Shown here one piece after another: positions 1-8,704 of a stretch of 22,887 nt of DNA. Under the pieces are notes generated by a model that was given only the letters and a program-made list of their open reading frames with translations, had not been told where the DNA came from and made no database searches. Origin of the DNA: a virus; IMG/VR virus record IMGVR_UViG_3300010299_000072, positions 1 through 22,887 of that record. The stretch is one strand, 5' to 3'. The position numbers and the translations under genes are program-made. The first letter of the stretch is position 1; every line of letters begins with the position of its first letter.

Positions 1-3000
1 AATACAATCTTCAATTGGAAAGTAGAGAATGGTGTCAATGTCCCTTCTGTACCACCAATAGTGTATTCATATTGCCTAAAGATACTTCTATTATCATCGG
101 TCTGAATACTGGTATCTTCTGTTGCAAGAATAAACTTAACAGTCTCAATATCCGTATCAGAACCTGCTGGTAATGTTCTGTAGTAAAGATCAATAAACGA
201 ATTTGTAGGTCTATTTGCTCCAAGCAGGACTTTCAATCCAACAGCAGGTTCGGCTAGATTGATAGGAATAGTGATATGCTTAGACAAGGAAGAACCAGAG
301 TTTGCTGCACTGTCTGCTACAAAATCAATAGGATTGTTAAATGTAACATTAGGTTCAGCAGCAGTAGCAGAATCAGCAGTCTGATTATCAATCAAGTTAT
401 TGACAGTAGAAACAGATAGTGTTTGCAAATCAATTACAGGAGAAATATAGTTATCACTACTGGTAAGTGTAGATGTAAATTTAGCAGACTTTCTACCTCC
501 AGTAAACGCTTCAATGTCTTCAATTCTAGAAGATGCAATAACTCTTGGTGATTCAAATCTAGTCAACTCATATGGTGTGACATTAGTTGAACTGAGTTCT
601 GTGTATGCATTATTGGTAACATTATTGGCAGTAACCAATGATACATGACCAATGAGTTCAGCTGAAGTGCTAAGAGTAGTAGTATCAGCAGGTAAGAAAG
701 AGTTTAAGTTCAGAAGCATTTCATCCATCAGAACGTTTCTTTCTGTTTCTACAGAAGCCCCTCCTACCAAAGAAGTTTCTGTTGCAGCAGAATCTACAGT
801 GATTTGGAATGACTTACCATCTACTTTCTTAACAGTTTGTTCACCCATGATTGTACTACCTAAGATACCACCATATCTTGTAGCAGAGTCCAGTCCAGAG
901 ATTAGAACTTTATCATTCTTCACAAAACCAGAGTTTGGTAGCAGAATAACAATATCACTGTCGCCACTAGTTGTGGAAATCGGATTGATTCCTGGATTAA
1001 TAGTTGGAACTGCTCTATTCTCAAATACAGCTGTACCACTTGAGGTAAAGTCTGCTCTATTAACTCTGAACATCATATCTCTAAACTGATCTGGTGTCCA
1101 TGTAATAGAATTCTGAGACATAAAGAACGAACCAAGAGAAGGTTGCTTTCTGACTCTCTGTGAAGTGTCATTGATAATATATTCATCAATTTTAGAAACA
1201 TAAACATTATAGTTTTGTGTATTAGCAATCAAAACAAGGGCATATTCAGTGTTGCCCTGTAAGTAAACAGGAGCATCAAATTCGAATTTAGTGGGCTTGG
1301 CACGAACTTGTTCAATAGTAGCTGTACTAGTGAAAGGTTGTATACCTCCTTGATCCTCAATCTCTTGAGGTGTCAAAGTTTTAACGGCACCAGGAACTAT
1401 GGTATCTTGGGAAGGTACACCACTTTGTACAGGTCTAATTTCAAGTCTGATAGGAGTATTATCTTCTGGATCATCTTCTCCAAGTGCATTTATTGAATTT
1501 GGAGTAGTCGCAAAGAATACTTCAATACTTGTAATAAATCCACCATCAGCATTTTGAATTTGGAAAGACTGTGCAATTGGTTCCACCGTTGTAGTTATCG
1601 TTCTTGTAGTAGTAGTTGTTGAAGAAAATGTCAAATTAATAACAGAAGCATCAATACCAAGAGCAGAATAGTTTGCAACTGCTGAAGAATTGGAACCAGT
1701 TTCATTGTAATTTGCAGCTGTCTGATCAATATCCATGATCGCAACTCTTCTGTCACCTACATCAAATTTCAATGCGTCATTATTTGGAATAAAGAATGAC
1801 CCTTCAATAACACCTGTATTACTAGTTACAAGTTGGAGTGACTTTCCTTGAGGATGCTCAGTTGCTTCAAGATATTGACCATCAGTAAAGTCATTTAGAA
1901 CAGCACTATCAGAGAATCTAAAGAAGTCTTCAGTTCTTACAAAGTCTTTAATTGGTGTTCTATCAAAGTATAAGAAGTGTTCTCTTTTTGGAGCAAGTCC
2001 TTCTGCTCTAAAGAATACCTTTCTAGAACGAATAAATGGGAGAAGTGAGAGATCAACAACAATTGATCCAAAAATACCTCTAACTGTTCTAGTAACCGCC
2101 ACATCAAAGCCCCGAAGAGTTCGCCCATCCCTTCTTAAATTGCCAAATTCAAGAATCCTACTACTACCTTCCACTTGAGTTCTACTTCTACTTGAAGTGG
2201 TAAAGTTAAAGTCATCAATAACGTCACCAACACCAATAGTAAGGTTTTCAGCACCCAAGTCAGCCGCAGTGATAAATTCACTAGGTCTGATAAGACTTTC
2301 AATTAACCGTCTTCTTGCCGCCTCATCATTACGGAACGATGCTCTATTTGCTGCCTGAGAACCTACAACTGTCAATTCTCTCCACTCATCTCTTTGTGGA
2401 GAAAGTGTCAAAGTTCCATTATAAAGGATAACATCAAATGGGTTTACGTTTTCAGTTTCAGTAGCTACATTTTGGTCAATTTCATTTACTTCTGAATAAT
2501 TCAGGAAAAGCAAATCACCTTTTTGGATAGTATTGCTAGTGCCAGTGTTAGAACTATCATATCTAAGACGCACGTTATTTTGTGCGCCAAGTGGCATAAT
2601 AACATTCTCATCAAGGTCCAATCCAGCAGAATATTGCTCAGAGAAAATATCAGAGAATACAAAGTCTTTGAAGTTATCAGCAAAGAAACCATTCTTAAAT
2701 CTGTTATTACCATTTGCATCTAATACTTCAAGTGTAGATGTTTCAAGTTCTAACAGGTTAAGTGAAACAACTTCTTCTAAATTATTAATTCTATCAACAA
2801 TACCACCAATATCCCGCATAGTATATCTGCGATTATTAACAATTGTAGCATTTAAATCTGATACATCATCAGTGTATGGGTTCAAGGTGAAGTTTGCCAA
2901 CTCCATTGCATTAGATGGAACATCAGGTTTCTTTGGACTTATTGATGGAGTACCTTCAATGTAGTTTAATGCACCCTCAGATGTTGCAACCAAAACATCT

Positions 3001-5219
3001 TTTCTAGACTGGTAATAACTAATATCTGCTGAGATAATATCAGTATTAGATGGGAGTTCATGAACATAAGCCTCACCACCACTAAAAGTACCATCAGTAT
3101 GTTTTTTGCTTCTAAAGTCAAGAACATTTCTTAGTTCAACTTCTGCACCATTGCGCAATCTATAAGTTGGAATATCTTCATACTCAACGGCACTTGGGTA
3201 TGAGTTCACAGAAAAGAAGTTACCTGTTCCTGTATGATTAAAATGCTTATAGTAGACCTTTGTAGAAGTTGGAATAGACTGCCCACTTCTAAGAATTACC
3301 CTACCTCTATCATAGAAGTTGTCTCTTTGACCATTATCTGTAATAAATCTACTAGAAATGCTATTACCAGATGCATCACCAATAGAGTCAAAACTGAAAA
3401 TGTCATAGTCCTGTAAGGTAAAGAACCTAAGTCCAGAACCATCACTTTCAACATCACTAGTATTGTTAAAAGTTTGAGTAAGTTGAGCAGATAAAGTTTT
3501 ATCTCTTTGTCCTGAACCTGTCAAACTTACTGAGACATATCCCAAAATTTGATATGTACCACCAGATGTCGGTAGATTGGTATATGTAACTTCTGAACCA
3601 GTTGGAGTTCCCCCTAATGTTGGAGTTGTGTCTACAATAGCACCATCACTTTCATCAGTGATAATCCAACCTGTAACATTCGCACCAATACTACTGTTTA
3701 GGTCTGAACTATTAAGGGTTAAACTAGTTCCGGTAGCAACTTTTGTAAAACTTCTTTGCACAGTGAGAGCATTTACCTCTACACCAGTATCCTTTACAGG
3801 TCTAATTCTAGGTAATGCAAAAAATACGTTATTGTTATTTGCCTCTTTGATTACAGCATTATTGTTTTCTAATACTAGATTAGCATAGTTATCGGAGTCT
3901 AACCCAATACTAACTGTATTTCTGAAGTTATTGGAACCAGTCATTTGAACATCAAAAATATGGTATCTATAGTTAGCACCATCTTCTAAAACATTTCTAA
4001 TTCTAGCTGTTCCTAAAATCTTAGAGTCATGGATAGCTTCTCCAGAATCACTATAAAGATTCCACCGTTCAAGTGAACTAACATTTGGTAGACCTTTAAT
4101 GTCATTTGATATAATATAATGCCCATAGTTAGCAACAATATTTTCATTTTCTAATGGGACAGTAGTAGTCTTTGATCTATTAACATCAATGAGAGTATTT
4201 TGTGGTCTAGAAACTCTATAACCATTTATATATGCAGTGCCAGGAGAAATATCTAATGTAAATTCATCTGCATCTTTTGCTTTAAACTTGGGAACAAAAC
4301 TTTTTACAGTATAGTTTCCAGACTCTTCAAAGGTGCGAGTTGCTAATTCTTTACCAATCACACTATAGGTATTTTCATCAATTTCTCTTTGAACAACACC
4401 ATTAATCAATCTATTAGTAATAATAAAGTTTGTATCAGAATCAATAATAGATTCACTTTGAGCAGCTAGTGTGAGAGTAATTCTATATCTGTCAGCGCCA
4501 GGTGCAGTTTCGTTAGGTAGAACGTTTTGATTGTCATAAAGTGCATTGGTATCGTCTACAGTGACAATATCTTCTGTGATTAAAAATCCAACATTAGTGG
4601 TAGGAGTATTTGAATATTTTGAAATGATTTTGCTTTGTGCCTGTGTCTGTACAAAAAGACCACGGATAAAATATGCACCATCATTAACAGCGATTTTAAA
4701 TCCCTTGCCCGTGACAGAAACAGGGTCAGTGACAGGATTAACAGTTACTGTTCCTGTGCCGGACCCATCACCGCCTTCTTGACCATTTGTTAGTGTGCCA
4801 CTTGCAGAGAAAACAATTGGTGTAGAACCACCACCCGTTGTACCTCTATCAATATAGTCAACATAAACAGTTGCAGGATCAGAACCATCTTGTGCAATAA
4901 AGTCAATTACTCTTGCTTTAATTCCTGTTCCAGATTCAGTAAGAATATCACCAACATAAAGTGTTGGAGTACCTAGAAGTCTTACATATTGAATTTCATT
5001 GTCAGTGACTAATCCACCTGGAATTACAACAGAGCCTTCTCTGAAGATATTTCTACCAAAGCGTTCCATCTGCTTTTGAATGATGGTCTGCATTTGGGTG
5101 AGTTCTCTTGCCTGAAGCGCTCTACCAGAGTTAAATAGAATTCGCTGATAATTATCACCTTCACTAAAATCGTCCTTATAGGTGGACGAAAAAGTATTTT
5201 CATTTTTTGTTACTGCCAT
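1..5219 (-). CDS. Giant DUF4815-type virion protein, 3' end outside window
   Basis: The reading frame is open from ATG at 5219 to the left edge, giving at least 1739 codons. I walked the frame triplet by triplet over most of its length and met no stop. Recognisable DUF4815 landmarks include YTMRDIGG (about residue 797), NNRFKNGFFADNF (about 840), a segment near 1045-1090 containing GLAPKREHFLYFD, and ITWTPDQFRDMMFR (about 1370). Proteins of this family are large virion proteins of T4-like phages of marine bacteria. By position after gp8 it probably sits at the baseplate periphery or in fibres, possibly as receptor-binding hardware; that role is inferred. It lies 16 nt after gp8 with AAAGG as a plausible ribosome site and has no late promoter box of its own, so it is probably expressed from the gp10N promoter. 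The visible end near FQLKIV looks like an ordinary continuing beta domain. Confidence 0.85.
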   Translation of the reverse strand, partial: MAVTKNENTFSSTYKDDFSEGDNYQRILFNSGRALQARELTQMQTIIQKQMERFGRNIFREGSVVIPGGLVTDNEIQYVRLLGTPTLYVGDILTESGTGIKARVIDFIAQDGSDPATVYVDYIDRGTTGGGSTPIVFSASGTLTNGQEGGDGSGTGTVTVNPVTDPVSVTGKGFKIAVNDGAYFIRGLFVQTQAQSKIISKYSNTPTTNVGFLITEDIVTVDDTNALYDNQNVLPNETAPGADRYRITLTLAAQSESIIDSDTNFIITNRLINGVVQREIDENTYSVIGKELATRTFEESGNYTVKSFVPKFKAKDADEFTLDISPGTAYINGYRVSRPQNTLIDVNRSKTTTVPLENENIVANYGHYIISNDIKGLPNVSSLERWNLYSDSGEAIHDSKILGTARIRNVLEDGANYRYHIFDVQMTGSNNFRNTVSIGLDSDNYANLVLENNNAVIKEANNNNVFFALPRIRPVKDTGVEVNALTVQRSFTKVATGTSLTLNSSDLNSSIGANVTGWIITDESDGAIVDTTPTLGGTPTGSEVTYTNLPTSGGTYQILGYVSVSLTGSGQRDKTLSAQLTQTFNNTSDVESDGSGLRFFTLQDYDIFSFDSIGDASGNSISSRFITDNGQRDNFYDRGRVILRSGQSIPTSTKVYYKHFNHTGTGNFFSVNSYPSAVEYEDIPTYRLRNGAEVELRNVLDFRSKKHTDGTFSGGEAYVHELPSNTDIISADISYYQSRKDVLVATSEGALNYIEGTPSISPKKPDVPSNAMELANFTLNPYTDDVSDLNATIVNNRRYTMRDIGGIVDRINNLEEVVSLNLLELETSTLEVLDANGNNRFKNGFFADNFKDFVFSDIFSEQYSAGLDLDENVIMPLGAQNNVRLRYDSSNTGTSNTIQKGDLLFLNYSEVNEIDQNVATETENVNPFDVILYNGTLTLSPQRDEWRELTVVGSQAANRASFRNDEAARRRLIESLIRPSEFITAADLGAENLTIGVGDVIDDFNFTTSSRSRTQVEGSSRILEFGNLRRDGRTLRGFDVAVTRTVRGIFGSIVVDLSLLPFIRSRKVFFRAEGLAPKREHFLYFDRTPIKDFVRTEDFFRFSDSAVLNDFTDGQYLEATEHPQGKSLQLVTSNTGVIEGSFFIPNNDALKFDVGDRRVAIMDIDQTAANYNETGSNSSAVANYSALGIDASVINLTFSSTTTTTRTITTTVEPIAQSFQIQNADGGFITSIEVFFATTPNSINALGEDDPEDNTPIRLEIRPVQSGVPSQDTIVPGAVKTLTPQEIEDQGGIQPFTSTATIEQVRAKPTKFEFDAPVYLQGNTEYALVLIANTQNYNVYVSKIDEYIINDTSQRVRKQPSLGSFFMSQNSITWTPDQFRDMMFRVNRADFTSSGTAVFENRAVPTINPGINPISTTSGDSDIVILLPNSGFVKNDKVLISGLDSATRYGGILGSTIMGEQTVKKVDGKSFQITVDSAATETSLVGGASVETERNVLMDEMLLNLNSFLPADTTTLSTSAELIGHVSLVTANNVTNNAYTELSSTNVTPYELTRFESPRVIASSRIEDIEAFTGGRKSAKFTSTLTSSDNYISPVIDLQTLSVSTVNNLIDNQTADSATAAEPNVTFNNPIDFVADSAANSGSSLSKHITIPINLAEPAVGLKVLLGANRPTNSFIDLYYRTLPAGSDTDIETVKFILATEDTSIQTDDNRSIFRQYEYTIGGTEGTLTPFSTFQLKIV

Positions 5220-5235
5220 TTCTATCTAACCTTTA

Positions 5236-6642
5236 TTAAAACTGAATGGTAATTTTAATGTCTTCTGTTCCTGCTGTAGTTCTTTCAACAGCAGCTCTAC
5301 TCTCTACATATAATAAGTCTCCAGAGAATGGATCGACTTCAGCATCCGAATCTGAAACAATTGTTCCCTTATTATCAGGGACTGCTGAGTCTAGTAAATC
5401 CTCCACTCCGACAGTAAACGGCACAAATCCTGTATTCTCATTTTGGTGATATAAGATTGTAGCAGATGTACCTGCAACTATTGCAGTATTTTTATCTACA
5501 TATGCTCTTGCTTTTGGTTCAGTGCCACCTTGAGAAATTACATTATCTACTGCAATAGCATTAAGAGTAGTGCCACTACCAACTGTAAGAATTCTTAATG
5601 CACTTCCTGTAGTTGCTGTAAAATCAGAATCAGCAGAGGATCTACTTGTAGGAATTTTTGGATTTTTCAGAATACCAACTTGTCTAAAGTCTGCACCTGT
5701 GCCAACTAAGAAATCGCCAGACCCAGCTTCACCTACAAGTTTAGAGTTAAACATAATAGAAGTTGATTTTAAATCATCTCTAGGATCAGCACCAATACCA
5801 CCTTTAGAGATGATAGGTTTTACTACAAGACCAGATCCACCACCACCACCGCTTGAGGTAACAGATGCATGATCGTATCCAGCACCAAATGGGAAACCTC
5901 CGGCAGAATCATCAACATTAACTGCGACAACAGACCCACCTACAACTGTAGCAACTGCTCTTGCATTACTACCATTACCATTTACTGTGATAGTTGGTGC
6001 AGAAGTATAACCAGTACCATTACTAGTTACACGGTATCCAACAATCTGTCCAGCAGCTGCTGCATCTTGGACATCCTTCTGGGATTGTCTAATGTTACTC
6101 AGTCCAGATGTTTCTGTAACCTTTTCAACAGGAATAAAGTTTGAGGTAGCAAATGCACTCAGTCTTGTAGCAGATTGTGTAAACAAGAACTTCCAAACAT
6201 ATCCATCAGAAGTTTTTACAGGTGAGGTAGTTGTTCCTGTAGTATCCGGGTTTACAGTAGAAGTATTTGTATCACCAGTCAGAGCGTTCTTACCTTGTCT
6301 GAGACAGATATAAACACGGTTAGATTCAGTAATTACATAATACTGGCCATTCTGTGCAGAAGTTTGATTATCTCTATAAGGCTGATAGATTGTGCCAGAT
6401 GACCAATTGTATCTCTTAGCAACGAAACTTACAGAAGCAATTTTTTGAATAGACTGTAGATTATCTCTAAAGTCTCTCTTTGTTGTTTCAATATCGGTAA
6501 TGGATGTTGGAGCAGTATCTGTTTCATTCCATGCATCAGACTTACCAATACCCAAATAGTAGTTATTAGAGTCTGCTTGTAAGTCCTCGATTAATTTTTC
6601 TACTACTAATTGCTTAGTGTCTGTAGTTACTGTTGCTACCAT
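5236..6642 (-). CDS. gp8: Baseplate wedge protein gp8
   Basis: The 468-aa protein aligns by eye with T4 gp8 (334 aa) along its length. GIGKSDAWNE (31-40) corresponds to T4 FGRSEPW, FVAKRYNW (73-80) to the VIPRRDW region, and SDGYVWKFLF (145-154) to DGYVWEYLF. The C-terminus GDLLYVESRA through DIKITIQF matches T4 GEMIYMENRP through EINILFTF. The extra length is mostly at 200-280, where a GTGYTSAPTITV beta module and a five-glycine run form what looks like an inserted decoration. In T4, gp8 is a dimer in each of the six baseplate wedges and binds the gp7/gp10 arms. The start follows a good purine-rich site (AAGAAGAGATAAG). It probably forms one transcript with gp10N and the DUF4815 gene. Confidence 0.9.
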   Translation of the reverse strand: MVATVTTDTKQLVVEKLIEDLQADSNNYYLGIGKSDAWNETDTAPTSITDIETTKRDFRDNLQSIQKIASVSFVAKRYNWSSGTIYQPYRDNQTSAQNGQYYVITESNRVYICLRQGKNALTGDTNTSTVNPDTTGTTTSPVKTSDGYVWKFLFTQSATRLSAFATSNFIPVEKVTETSGLSNIRQSQKDVQDAAAAGQIVGYRVTSNGTGYTSAPTITVNGNGSNARAVATVVGGSVVAVNVDDSAGGFPFGAGYDHASVTSSGGGGGSGLVVKPIISKGGIGADPRDDLKSTSIMFNSKLVGEAGSGDFLVGTGADFRQVGILKNPKIPTSRSSADSDFTATTGSALRILTVGSGTTLNAIAVDNVISQGGTEPKARAYVDKNTAIVAGTSATILYHQNENTGFVPFTVGVEDLLDSAVPDNKGTIVSDSDAEVDPFSGDLLYVESRAAVERTTAGTEDIKITIQF

Positions 6643-6655
6643 TTCTTATCTCTTC

Positions 6656-7108
6656 TTATGTAATTACTACGTCGGTATCGGCCGAATCTTTATGCCCGAT
6701 TAAATACCAATTTGAACCTTCCCAGATTGCTTGGGCAGAACCATATTGACTTAGTGCGAAGTTTGTGCCATTTGCAAAGTTTGTTGGAGTGACTGTTGCT
6801 ACACCATCATTCTTATTCAAAAAGATCTTATATTGTCCAATTGATGTGCCATCACTAAGAGTTGCAGCAATTGTTCCTGGATCAGCAATATTAAACAAAA
6901 TTAAAGTATCAGAATCGTTTACAGTGCCATCTCCGTTCATTTCTTGAGTGGCATAGGAAGCATTAATACCATTAGTCACAATACTGTTGCCCCCAAGAGT
7001 AGAATATAACTCATTAAAGTTATCGTTGATCTTCTCTCCACCAGACCTCAGTGTGTCACCAGTGCCATCATTGGCATTTGTTCCAATATCTAAAGTTTGT
7101 TTTGCCAT
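6656..7108 (-). CDS. gp10: Free-standing gp10 N-terminal domain (baseplate wedge)
   Basis: The 150-aa protein begins with an IGTNANDGTGDTLRSGGEKI motif followed by NDNFNELY, which matches the start of T4 gp10 (NIGNVVDDGTGDYLRKGGIK then INENFDELYYELG). The remainder (about 65-140) fits the first T4 gp10 beta domain, ending at IWEGSNWYLIG against T4 PGRWEYV. T4 gp10 has 602 residues; everything after the first domain is missing, and the natural stop at 6656 followed closely by gp8 shows no decayed remainder. In T4, the N-terminal part of gp10 attaches to gp7 in the wedge, while distal parts hold gp11 and the short tail fibre gp12. This protein may therefore keep only the attachment function (inference). 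It has an AGGT ribosome site and a GATAAATA late-type box 32 nt upstream. Confidence 0.8.
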   Translation of the reverse strand: MAKQTLDIGTNANDGTGDTLRSGGEKINDNFNELYSTLGGNSIVTNGINASYATQEMNGDGTVNDSDTLILFNIADPGTIAATLSDGTSIGQYKIFLNKNDGVATVTPTNFANGTNFALSQYGSAQAIWEGSNWYLIGHKDSADTDVVIT

Positions 7109-7140
7109 TTTACCTACTTACACATTGAATTGTTTAGTTA

Positions 7141-7148
7141 TATTTATC
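7141..7148 (-). promoter_or_regulatory. Probable T4-type late promoter box for gp10N-gp8-DUF4815 (one mismatch)
   Basis: On the minus strand this reads GATAAATA, one base off the T4 late box TATAAATA. It overlaps two bases of the upstream fibre gene's TGA stop and ends 32 nt before the gp10N ATG, in line with the spacing of the exact boxes in this window. The mismatch lowers confidence. Confidence 0.5.
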
Positions 7149-8667
7149 ATACAATTTGACTCAAACCAGTCCCATCTATTTCGTCCAGACTAATTACCCT
7201 TAGTTTTCTTTCAAAAATTTCTACAGCAAAATTGATAGCATCACCATTGGAAATTGGCACATCCGTTTGGAGAACACCACCTTGCGGATATCTACCACTT
7301 GAACGGGTAGTAAACCCTAAATTACTATCTCCTAACATTTCACTAGGCCGTATAGCATCTCTCAAAAAAGAGTATTCCCTGACGCCTCCGTTTTGAAAAT
7401 AAAAACCGGTGCCATTAATCAAGCCGTTTGAATAATCTTGAGCCTGAGCGATTTCACCAAAAATGTAAGCGTCACCATAAGCAGTGCTTGAGCCATCGAA
7501 GCAACCGTATAAGATTACAGCATATTCATATCTACTTGATCTGTCGGAGTCAACAAATCCATCAATTATATCTCTTATCTGTGTTACATTTTTTGTACAA
7601 TTGAAAACACCAGTATTTACAGGAACACTATCCCAAGTATCATCTAAAAGAAATGCAGGATTTGCTAAGTAACTAGTATTGTCAATTAAACTAACATCAT
7701 AAGGAGTTGAACCATATGCCACTAACACTCTTTCATAATTACTAACACCAAAGTCAATTTCATTTACTGTAAGATTGCCTGTTATATTTACTTCACCATC
7801 TGTAAGCCTCATCACTTCAACATTATTATGCTTGAAGACTAGTGGAGTGTTTACTTTTGTAGTTTCAATAACTGCATGATTATTAGAATCAAAATGAATA
7901 GCAAAGTCACTGTCTGTGCCAAGTTTAATCATTGAACGGTCTGGCATAGTAATATCATCAGAATCACTTAATACAATATTACCATCTACAGTCAAGTTAC
8001 TATTAATTGTAGCAGAGTCGGAAACTAATAACGCCCCCGTGACTGTTCCACCAACATTTGTAGTTTCAATTCTTTTAGTGTTATTATAGTAAAGTTCTAC
8101 AGCACCGTCTTCTACAGCAGAAATAATTTGTTCGTTATTAGCAGCATTTTTAAGACTATAGTTATTAGACAATAAAACTAGATTTCCAGTTCCAGCATCT
8201 TTAATATAAGTATTTGACCCATCGTGGTAAATTTGAAGGTCATTACCATCACCAATATTAAGAACAGCATTATCAGCTAAGTTTACACTACCAGCGAATG
8301 ATGCACTATCACCAAAAGTTGCAGTGCCAGTTACATTTAATAATCCTGTAACTCTTGCACTATCAGAAAATGTTGCAGCACCAGTTACATCTAATGTCCC
8401 TGAAATTGTAGTATTACCATCAGAGTCAATCTTGACGTTGTTTGTTCCTACAAACTTGGAACCATTATAACGCAGAACAGAATTGTTTTCTTTTACACCA
8501 GCAGGCCATACTGCCCATGATGTATTGAACATAGCACTATCAACATTCTCAAACTGATTGTTAATTTTAAGACCAGCACTTCTTAGAGTGTCACCGGTAT
8601 TGTCGTTAGCAACCGTGCCTCTATTAAGAACGTTATCTGAGTCTAATACATCTAGTGTGCTTGCCAT
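7147..8667 (-). CDS. Tail-fibre-like protein with gp10-type N-terminal motif
   Basis: The 506-aa protein has three visible parts. Residues 15-43 carry RGTVANDNTGDTLRSAGLKI, the same attachment motif as the gp10 N-terminus. Residues 90-300 form a beta-rich repeat shaft: two tandem 18-residue units (LDVTGAATFSDSARVTGL and LNVTGTATFGDSASFAGS, residues 92-127), then NDLQIYHDGSNTYIKD and VELYYNNTKRIE segments typical of fibre proteins in T4-like marine phages. Residues about 305-506 are non-repetitive, contain two cysteines (FNCTKN and LYGCFDG) and are a good candidate for the receptor-facing tip. I do not recognise this tip. The protein likely anchors in the wedge through the gp10-like head and projects outward (inference). 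It has an AGGA ribosome site 8 nt before ATG and its own exact late box, so it appears to be a single-gene unit. Confidence 0.75.
   Translation of the reverse strand: MASTLDVLDSDNVLNRGTVANDNTGDTLRSAGLKINNQFENVDSAMFNTSWAVWPAGVKENNSVLRYNGSKFVGTNNVKIDSDGNTTISGTLDVTGAATFSDSARVTGLLNVTGTATFGDSASFAGSVNLADNAVLNIGDGNDLQIYHDGSNTYIKDAGTGNLVLLSNNYSLKNAANNEQIISAVEDGAVELYYNNTKRIETTNVGGTVTGALLVSDSATINSNLTVDGNIVLSDSDDITMPDRSMIKLGTDSDFAIHFDSNNHAVIETTKVNTPLVFKHNNVEVMRLTDGEVNITGNLTVNEIDFGVSNYERVLVAYGSTPYDVSLIDNTSYLANPAFLLDDTWDSVPVNTGVFNCTKNVTQIRDIIDGFVDSDRSSRYEYAVILYGCFDGSSTAYGDAYIFGEIAQAQDYSNGLINGTGFYFQNGGVREYSFLRDAIRPSEMLGDSNLGFTTRSSGRYPQGGVLQTDVPISNGDAINFAVEIFERKLRVISLDEIDGTGLSQIV
8287..8394 (-). repeat. Two tandem 54-bp (18-aa) repeats in the fibre shaft
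   Basis: Residues 92-109 and 110-127 of the fibre protein are near copies with the core L(D/N)VTG(A/T)ATF(S/G)DSA. The DNA repeats at an offset of 54 bases, for example gcactatc at 8303 and at 8357 followed by similar sequence. A weaker third copy (VSDSATINSNLTVDG) lies near residue 215. Confidence 0.75.
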
Positions 8668-8696
8668 TTTTTATTTCCTATGAAAACCCGTAAATT

Positions 8697-8704
8697 TATT
8701 TATA
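8697..8704 (-). promoter_or_regulatory. T4-type late promoter box for the fibre gene
   Basis: An exact TATAAATA on the minus strand begins immediately after the TGA stop of the gp7-like gene and ends 29 nt before the fibre ATG, the same spacing as the gp25 box. It lies in a 37-nt gap with no other role. Confidence 0.75.

Noticed and set aside
652-1089. Plus-strand open frame of 145 codons inside the DUF4815 gene
   Set aside because: It lies wholly antisense to a long gene with clear family motifs, has no ribosome site or recognisable protein features, and reads as a codon-bias shadow.
2533-2964. Plus-strand open frame of 143 codons inside the DUF4815 gene
   Set aside because: It is antisense to the conserved YTMRDIGG/NNRFKNGFF region; composition rich in Ser/Leu/Ile is typical of a mirrored frame.
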